Positions 22,717-26,710 of a stretch of 26,710 nucleotides of DNA are shown in pieces. A program made the position numbers and the translations under genes. Location: contig NZ_JNZP01000048.1 in the NCBI RefSeq assembly GCF_000725545.1, positions 1-26,710 on the forward strand. The letters are read 5' to 3'. This stretch comes from Streptomyces exfoliatus. GTDB taxonomy: Bacteria > Actinomycetota > Actinomycetes > Streptomycetales > Streptomycetaceae. How positions within the stretch are numbered: position 1 is the first letter of the stretch; the number at the start of each line of letters is the position of its first letter. The notes under the pieces are model-generated. The model had not been told where the DNA came from, made no database searches, and saw only the letters and a list, made by a program, of their open reading frames with translations.

Positions 22717-23484
22717 TTGTCCATCTGGGAAGCCCTGGCAGTCTTCGCCGCCGGCATCGGCGCCGGCACCATCAACACCATCGTCGGATCGGGAACGCTC
22801 ATCACGTTCCCGGTCCTCCTCGCGACCGGACTCCCTCCGATCACCGCGAACGTCTCCAACGCCCTGGGACTCGTCCCGGGTTCCATCAGCGGAGCCATCG
22901 GCTATCGGCGGGAACTCAAGGGCCAGAAGGCCCGCGTCATCCGCCTCGGCGCCGCCGCCCTCGTCGGCGGCCTCGTCGGCGCGATCCTGCTCCTGGCGCT
23001 GCCGTCCGAGGCCTTCGACGCGATCGTGCCGATCCTCATCGGCCTCGCCCTCGTCCTGGTGCTCCTCCAGCCCCGCATCGCCGCCGCCGTCAAGCGCCGC
23101 CGCGAACAGACCGGCACCGAGGCCCACCCCGACGGCGGCCCCGCCCTCCTCGTCGGCCTCTGCCTCGCGAGCATGTACGGCGGCTACTTCGGCGCCGCCC
23201 AAGGAGTCCTGTACCTCTCCTTGATGGGCCTGCTGCTCCACGACAGCCTGCAGCGGATCAACGCCGTCAAGAACATCCTCGGCGCCCTGGTCAACGGCGT
23301 CGCCGCGGTGTTCTTCCTCTTCGTCGCCGATTTCGACTGGACGGCCGTCCTGCTCATCGCGGTCGGTTCGACCATCGGCGGCCAGATCGGCGCCAAGGTC
23401 GGCCGCAAGCTGCCGCCCACCGTCCTGCGCGGAGTGATCATCGCGGTCGGCATCGCCGCGATCCTCCAACTGACCCTCCGTTAA
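22717..23484 (+). CDS. TauE/SafE-family permease
   Basis: A 255-residue membrane protein with about eight helices. The N-terminal repeat signature AAGIGAGTINTIVGSGTLITFPVLL (~9-33) and the second-half counterpart GGYFGAAQGVLYLSLMG mark the TauE/SafE (DUF81) family. Its members export sulfite, sulfoacetate or other organosulfur or organic anions. The substrate here is unknown, and no sulfur-metabolism gene is nearby. I chose the TTG at 22717 because AAGGAG (22705-22710) lies 6 nt upstream of it. The in-frame ATG at 22711 touches that ribosome site directly and would be poorly spaced. It is closed by a hairpin shared with the convergent HNH gene. Confidence 0.88.
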   Translation: MSIWEALAVFAAGIGAGTINTIVGSGTLITFPVLLATGLPPITANVSNALGLVPGSISGAIGYRRELKGQKARVIRLGAAALVGGLVGAILLLALPSEAFDAIVPILIGLALVLVLLQPRIAAAVKRRREQTGTEAHPDGGPALLVGLCLASMYGGYFGAAQGVLYLSLMGLLLHDSLQRINAVKNILGALVNGVAAVFFLFVADFDWTAVLLIAVGSTIGGQIGAKVGRKLPPTVLRGVIIAVGIAAILQLTLR

Positions 23485-23513
23485 CCGCCACACGTCACAC
23501 CGTCACAGCGGAA

Positions 23514-23546
23514 GGGCCCGCGTCCCCACACCGGGGAGGCGGGCCC
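23514..23546. terminator. Bidirectional terminator
   Basis: GGGCCCGC (23514-23521) pairs with GCGGGCCC (23539-23546), with an inner CCCC/GGGG extension. It lies between the convergent TauE/SafE and HNH endonuclease stops. Confidence 0.8.
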
Positions 23547-23567
23547 GCACCGTACGCACGCGCGTCT

Positions 23568-24074
23568 CTACGCGGCCGACCTGGCCAGCCACTCCGGCAG
23601 CTCGGACCGCTCGCTCGCCCGCATCGCGAGCAGCATCGCGTCCGCCGGCGTCGGCTCGAACGGCTGGTGCAACAGCGGCATCCCCGCCTGCTCCGGCGTC
23701 CGGTCGGCCTTGCGGTGGTTGTCCTCGGCGCACGAGGCGACCGTGTTCAGCCAGCTGTCCCCACCGCCCTGGGCGCGCGGCACCACGTGGTCGACGGTGG
23801 TCGCCCGCCTCCCGCAGTACGCGCACCGGTGCTGGTCCCGCACCAGTACCCCCCGCCTCGACCACGGTGCCTGTCTTCGGAAGGGCACCCGGACGTACCG
23901 GCAGAGCCTGATCACCCGCGGCACGGGAAGATCGACCTCGGCACCCCGCACCCGGAGATCGGGATGCGCGTGCTCGACGACGGCCTTGGCCTGCAGGACA
24001 AGCACCACCGCACGGTTGAGAGTGACCGTCGACAGCGGCTCGAAGCTCGCGTTGAGTACCAGCGTGTCCCGCAT
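23568..24074 (-). CDS. HNH endonuclease-family protein
   Basis: A 168-residue protein. The N-terminal ~75 residues (TLVLNASFEPLSTVTLNRAVVLVLQAKA) match the extension seen in a widespread actinobacterial and cyanobacterial HNH group. The HNH domain (~80-135) has CAYCG as zinc ligands, DHVVPRAQGG carrying the catalytic DH, and an Asn/His-bearing SCAEDNHRKADRTPEQAGM. It probably cleaves or nicks DNA; the natural role of this housekeeping-like family is unclear, and it is not a recognisable restriction enzyme with a partner methylase. I chose the ATG at 24074 because GGGAGG lies 9 nt upstream; the GTG at 24083 would abut that site. It is transcribed toward TauE/SafE. Confidence 0.88.
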   Translation of the reverse strand: MRDTLVLNASFEPLSTVTLNRAVVLVLQAKAVVEHAHPDLRVRGAEVDLPVPRVIRLCRYVRVPFRRQAPWSRRGVLVRDQHRCAYCGRRATTVDHVVPRAQGGGDSWLNTVASCAEDNHRKADRTPEQAGMPLLHQPFEPTPADAMLLAMRASERSELPEWLARSAA

Positions 24075-24188
24075 TGTGCCCACCTCCCGTGTGCCGGCCC
24101 GGCCCCGGGCGGGGCGATGGGGCCTGGATCAACGATGGCCGGGCCGGCCGGGGTCGGACAACGCAATATTTCCCGCGCAACAAAAGAT

Positions 24189-24223
24189 GCCCGCTTCTGA
24201 TCTCTCCAAGACCAGAAGCGGGC
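24189..24223 (-). terminator. Terminator of the PEBP-family gene
   Basis: GCCCGCTTCTG (24189-24199) pairs perfectly with CAGAAGCGGGC (24213-24223). Read on the - strand the hairpin is followed by ATCTTTTGTTG, giving a U-rich tail. It starts 18 bp after the PEBP stop. The AT-rich stretch around it stands out from the rest of the window. Confidence 0.85.
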
Positions 24224-24240
24224 AAACAACAAACGAACGA

Positions 24241-24780
24241 TCAGACCGCCGCGGGAGCCGCGTACTCACCGATCAACTGGGCCCGACCAAGCGTGTGGAA
24301 CCGCAGATTGAAACCGACGGCGGCCGGTGAGGTGTCGGCGTCCGGCCCGAGCTTCTCGCGGTCGACCGCGTACACCGTGAACACATAGCGGTGCGCCGGA
24401 TCCCCCGCCGGGGGAGCCGCACCGCCGAACTCCTTCGAGCCGTAGTCGTTCCGGGCGTGGACGGCCCCGGCCGGCAACCCCTCGAACGACCCCGAACCGG
24501 CACCAGCGGGCAGCTCCGTCACCGACGCCGGGATGTCGAAGAGCACCCAGTGCCAGAACCCGCTGCCCGTAGGGGCGTCCGGATCGAAGCAGGTGACGGC
24601 GAAGCTCTTCGTCCCCGCCGGGAAGCCCTCCCAGCGCAACTGCGGCGAGGTGTTCCCCGCCGCGTACACCTGAGCGTCCTTCAGGACCCCACCCGGTGCG
24701 ATGTCGTCGCTCACCACGGTGAACGCCGCCACCGGCGGATGGAAGTCATGGGGGAGCGGCGCCCTCTTGCCCTCGGACAC
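24241..24780 (-). CDS. PEBP-family (YbhB/YbcL, Raf kinase inhibitor-like) protein
   Basis: A 179-residue cytosolic protein of the phosphatidylethanolamine-binding family. The signature DPDAP ([21 protein letters not shown], ~64-84) and the second ligand-site motif [22 protein letters not shown] (~118-140) give the conserved anion-binding pocket with His residues. [20 protein letters not shown] is the typical bacterial N-terminal strand region. Bacterial members have no settled function. The GTG start at 24780 has GGAGG about 7 nt upstream. It lies 44 bp downstream of the spo0M-like gene on the same strand and may be co-transcribed. No signal peptide is present. Confidence 0.92.
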   Translation of the reverse strand: MSEGKRAPLPHDFHPPVAAFTVVSDDIAPGGVLKDAQVYAAGNTSPQLRWEGFPAGTKSFAVTCFDPDAPTGSGFWHWVLFDIPASVTELPAGAGSGSFEGLPAGAVHARNDYGSKEFGGAAPPAGDPAHRYVFTVYAVDREKLGPDADTSPAAVGFNLRFHTLGRAQLIGEYAAPAAV

Positions 24781-24824
24781 GTCGAGTACCTCCGAAATCG
24801 TCCGTCAACGCTGACGGGCCGAGC

Positions 24825-25607
24825 CTAGAGCCAGTTGCGGCGGCCGCCGACCTCGGCGAGCCACTGGTTCAGGTAAGCCGCCCAGTCGGTGGTGTGGAAG
24901 TCGTCCAGACCCACCTTGAACGCGCGGAACGAGTCGCTGCCCTCACCGAACAGACCGGGCTTCTTGTCCATCTCGAGCACGACGTCCATCTCACGGTCGT
25001 CCGCGACGAAGCTGACCTCGACCTGGTTCAGGCCCCGGTACTGCTGCGGCGCGAAGAACTCGATCTCCTGGTAGAAGGGCAGCTTCTGCCGGGTCCCACG
25101 GATGTGACCGCGCTCCATGTCCGCGCTCTTGAAGCGGAAGCCGAGCTGGAGGAAGGCGTCCAGGATCGCCTGCTGCGCCGGCAGCGGGTGCACGTTGATC
25201 GGGTCCAGGTCCCCGGAGTCCACCGCGCGGGCGATCTCCAGTTCGGTCGTCACCCCGATGTTCATGCCCCGCAGCTGCTGCCCGGCGACGGAGGTCACCG
25301 GCGTCTCCCACGGGATCTCCAGACCGAACGGCACCGCGTGCACCGCGCCGGCCTTCACCTCGAAGGCCCCGCCGAGACGCACCTTGCCGAACTCGATGTC
25401 CTGCTTCTGCTCCTGGTCGCCGCCCTCCACCTCGACCCGTGCCTGCAGGCCGACGGAGAGCCCCTCGATCTGCTGGTCGACGCTGCCGCCCTGGATGCGC
25501 ACCTCGCCCTGGACGACACCGCCCGGAACCACGTTCGCCTCGGTGAGCACCGTCTCCACGCTGGCCCCACCGGCACCCAGGCTCGCGAGCAGCTTCTTGA
25601 ATCCCAT
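24825..25607 (-). CDS. Sporulation-control protein Spo0M-like
   Basis: A 260-residue arrestin-fold-like protein matching the Spo0M family: MGFKKLLASLGAGGASVETVL at the N-terminus, then the beta-rich domain (VVPGGVVQGEVRIQGG ... EIPWETPVTSVAGQQLRGMNIGVTTELEIA) and the C-terminal segment with DREMDVVLEMDKKPG and DDFHTTDWAAYLNQWL. In Bacillus, Spo0M affects sporulation and cell division; a comparable role in a sporulating actinomycete is plausible but inferred. I chose the ATG at 25607 because AAGGAG lies 8 nt upstream. The GTG at 25616 overlaps that ribosome site and is unlikely. It is divergent from the DNA glycosylase gene. Confidence 0.9.
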   Translation of the reverse strand: MGFKKLLASLGAGGASVETVLTEANVVPGGVVQGEVRIQGGSVDQQIEGLSVGLQARVEVEGGDQEQKQDIEFGKVRLGGAFEVKAGAVHAVPFGLEIPWETPVTSVAGQQLRGMNIGVTTELEIARAVDSGDLDPINVHPLPAQQAILDAFLQLGFRFKSADMERGHIRGTRQKLPFYQEIEFFAPQQYRGLNQVEVSFVADDREMDVVLEMDKKPGLFGEGSDSFRAFKVGLDDFHTTDWAAYLNQWLAEVGGRRNWL

Positions 25608-25680
25608 GAACTTCACTCCTTCTCGGTCCTGACCCCTACATACGCGCGACGACCGTAGCCGGTTCCCCTCGGATCCCCAC

Positions 25681-25686
25681 TACGCT
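25681..25686 (+). promoter_or_regulatory. Putative -10 of the DNA glycosylase gene
   Basis: TACGCT lies 14 bp before the ATG at 25695, so transcription would begin within a couple of bases of the start codon. No strong ribosome site and no clear -35. Confidence 0.35.
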
Positions 25687-25694
25687 CGGACGCC

Positions 25695-26342
25695 ATGAGC
25701 GAGAGCCCCGACCGTACGCCGCTCCCGCGGGCCTTCTTCGACCGCCCGGTACTGGAGGTGGCCCCCGACCTCCTCGGCCGCACCCTCGTGCGCAACTCCG
25801 ACGCGGGCCGCATGGAACTGCGCCTCACGGAGGTGGAGGCGTACGCCGGCGCGATCGACCCCGGCTCACACGCCTTCCGGGGACGCACGGCACGCAACGC
25901 CGTCATGTTCGGCCCGCCCGGCCACGCGTACGTCTACTTCACGTACGGCATGTGGCACTGCCTGAACCTGGTGTGCGGCCCCGAGGGCGAGGCGAGCGGG
26001 GTCCTGCTGCGCGCGGGGGAGTTCCTGAGGGGCGCCGAGCAGGCCCGGGTACGCCGCCGGTCGGCCCGCAACGACCACGAGCTGGCCAAGGGCCCGGCAC
26101 GTCTGGCCACGGCGCTCGACGTCACCCTCTCCATGAACGGGACCGACACCTGCGACGGCCCGGACGCCCCCCTCGCCCTCCTCACCGGCACCCCACCGGA
26201 CCGGGACCACATCCGCAACGGCCCCCGCACGGGCGTCGGCGGCGAGGGCGCCCCGCACCCCTGGCGCTTCTGGCTCACGGAGGACCCGACGGTGAGTCCT
26301 TACCGTGCTCACACGCCCCGGAAGCGGAGACTTGACTCCTGA
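25695..26342 (+). CDS. 3-methyladenine DNA glycosylase (AAG/MPG family)
   Basis: A 215-residue base-excision repair enzyme that removes alkylated purines from DNA. The catalytic Glu48 and the base-flipping Tyr50 are in LTEVEAYAG, corresponding to Glu125 and Tyr127 of human [40 protein letters not shown] holds the conserved substrate-pocket His, Arg-Asn and Tyr residues, in segments around 55-92. [12 protein letters not shown] follows at ~136-147, and [17 protein letters not shown] gives the C-terminal GI/VxxA...PWRF region. The length is normal for the bacterial family. It is divergent from the spo0M-like gene. An rRNA-type promoter overlaps its last codons and stop, so transcription through mpg could feed into the rRNA operon. 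Confidence 0.94.
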   Translation: MSESPDRTPLPRAFFDRPVLEVAPDLLGRTLVRNSDAGRMELRLTEVEAYAGAIDPGSHAFRGRTARNAVMFGPPGHAYVYFTYGMWHCLNLVCGPEGEASGVLLRAGEFLRGAEQARVRRRSARNDHELAKGPARLATALDVTLSMNGTDTCDGPDAPLALLTGTPPDRDHIRNGPRTGVGGEGAPHPWRFWLTEDPTVSPYRAHTPRKRRLDS

Positions 26343-26360
26343 GAACCGACCGCCTAACGT
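26332..26360 (+). promoter_or_regulatory. Strong rRNA-operon promoter (p1-like)
   Basis: TTGACT (26332-26337) and TAACGT (26355-26360) are separated by exactly 17 bp, the best housekeeping-sigma match in the window. The -35 lies inside the last codons of the glycosylase gene. The position, about 350 bp ahead of the end of the leader, fits the first of the tandem promoters known for Streptomyces rRNA operons. Confidence 0.75.
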
Positions 26361-26710
26361 AGCCCGAGCAGCTGGTTACGGACCTGCTTCTTCAAGCACC
26401 TCCGCAGCGGCCACCCACTACTGAAGATGACACCCCGGTTGGGGTCTATTCCGGCATGCCGGAATAGGAATTCGAATGCCTCGATTATGAGGCGCCGAAG
26501 GAATCCGCTAAAGTAGTGAACACGCCGAGAGGCGAAAGGCAGCCAACAGGCCACCGGATATAAACCCCGAACCGGAAACGGAACGGAAATGATCTGGTAA
26601 GGTTGGAAACACGAAGGGAAGCCCGGAGGAAAGCCCGAGAGGGTGAGTACAAAGGAAGCGTCCGTTCCTTGAGAACTCAACAGCGTGCCAAAAATCAACG
26701 CCAGATTAGT
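26361..26710 (+). promoter_or_regulatory. rRNA operon leader, upstream of a 16S rRNA gene
   Basis: The last ~350 bp have lower G+C and no credible gene. The stretch from about 26620 on (AAGCCCGAGAGGGTGAGTAC, then TCCTTGAGAACTCAACAGCG and GTGCCAAAAATCAACGCCAG) matches what I recall of Streptomyces pre-16S leaders, so the 16S gene should begin soon after the window ends. TTGAGAACTCAA (26669-26680) corresponds to the boxA-like antitermination region of actinobacterial rRNA leaders. Further putative -10 elements are TAAAGT (26509-26514) and TAAGGT (26598-26603), consistent with several tandem promoters. No mature 16S sequence is visible. Confidence 0.85.
26446..26467. promoter_or_regulatory. 22 bp perfect palindrome in the rRNA promoter region
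   Basis: CTATTCCGGCA (26446-26456) is followed directly by its exact reverse complement (26457-26467). It lies about 85 bp after the p1-like promoter and 40 bp before the next putative -10. With no loop it is better suited to a dimeric DNA-binding protein than to an RNA hairpin. TTGGGG (26439-26444) just upstream might be a -35. Confidence 0.6.

Noticed and set aside
26354..26698. 114-residue - strand open frame at the right end
   Set aside because: It lies in the rRNA promoter and leader region; AT-rich composition explains the lack of stops, and no homology signal is visible.
1..26710. Mobile elements, CRISPR arrays, tRNA genes or prophage remnants
   Set aside because: No transposase or integrase motifs, regularly spaced short repeats or tRNA cloverleaf were found; the only direct repeat of note is the 133 bp duplication.

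Overview
The window is chromosomal DNA from a Streptomyces-like actinomycete. The evidence is very high G+C with third-position G/C bias, a cysteine-free chaplin of the ChpE type with a sigma-BldN-like promoter, a Spo0M-type sporulation protein, an InhA-type enoyl reductase paired with FabG, and an actinobacterial rRNA-operon leader at the right edge. The order fabG-fabI ... serB ... chpE resembles what I recall of the Streptomyces coelicolor SCO1815-SCO1800 neighbourhood. I saw no transposase, integrase, CRISPR array or tRNA.

Left region (1-6134): two tightly coupled + strand genes. The first encodes a very large ATPase, incomplete at the left edge. The second encodes a protein ending in an RxxxxH motif like that of HEPN ribonucleases. 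No precise family could be assigned. This NTPase plus candidate HEPN pair is the best candidate for an undescribed conflict or defence-type system.

Middle-left (6135-12726): fabG and fabI (fatty acid synthase II) sit behind a promoter region with two interleaved inverted repeats. Then come a small secreted protein, a divergent FadR-type GntR regulator and CynX-type MFS exporter sharing an operator-like region, a 38-residue membrane protein, a 67-residue membrane protein, a SixA-like histidine phosphatase, and serB on the opposite strand.

Middle (13006-18658): an ABC transporter with two FHA domains, a secreted lytic transglycosylase with a Lys/Ala repeat, a 427 bp gene-free stretch with a foldable element, and a GAF histidine kinase overlapping its LuxR-type response regulator.

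Middle-right (18659-23484): chpE; a conserved hypothetical gene whose 3' end carries a 133 bp duplication; a stand-alone ABC ATPase; an NfeD-like protein followed by its usual partner, an SPFH/band-7 protein; and a TauE/SafE permease.

Right end (23568-26710): HNH endonuclease, PEBP-family protein and Spo0M on the - strand, then a 3-methyladenine DNA glycosylase on the + strand. An rRNA-type promoter overlaps the end of the glycosylase gene, and the last ~350 bp are the leader of an rRNA operon whose 16S gene starts beyond the window. Strong hairpin terminators separate most convergent units, and several genes appear to be transcribed without a leader.
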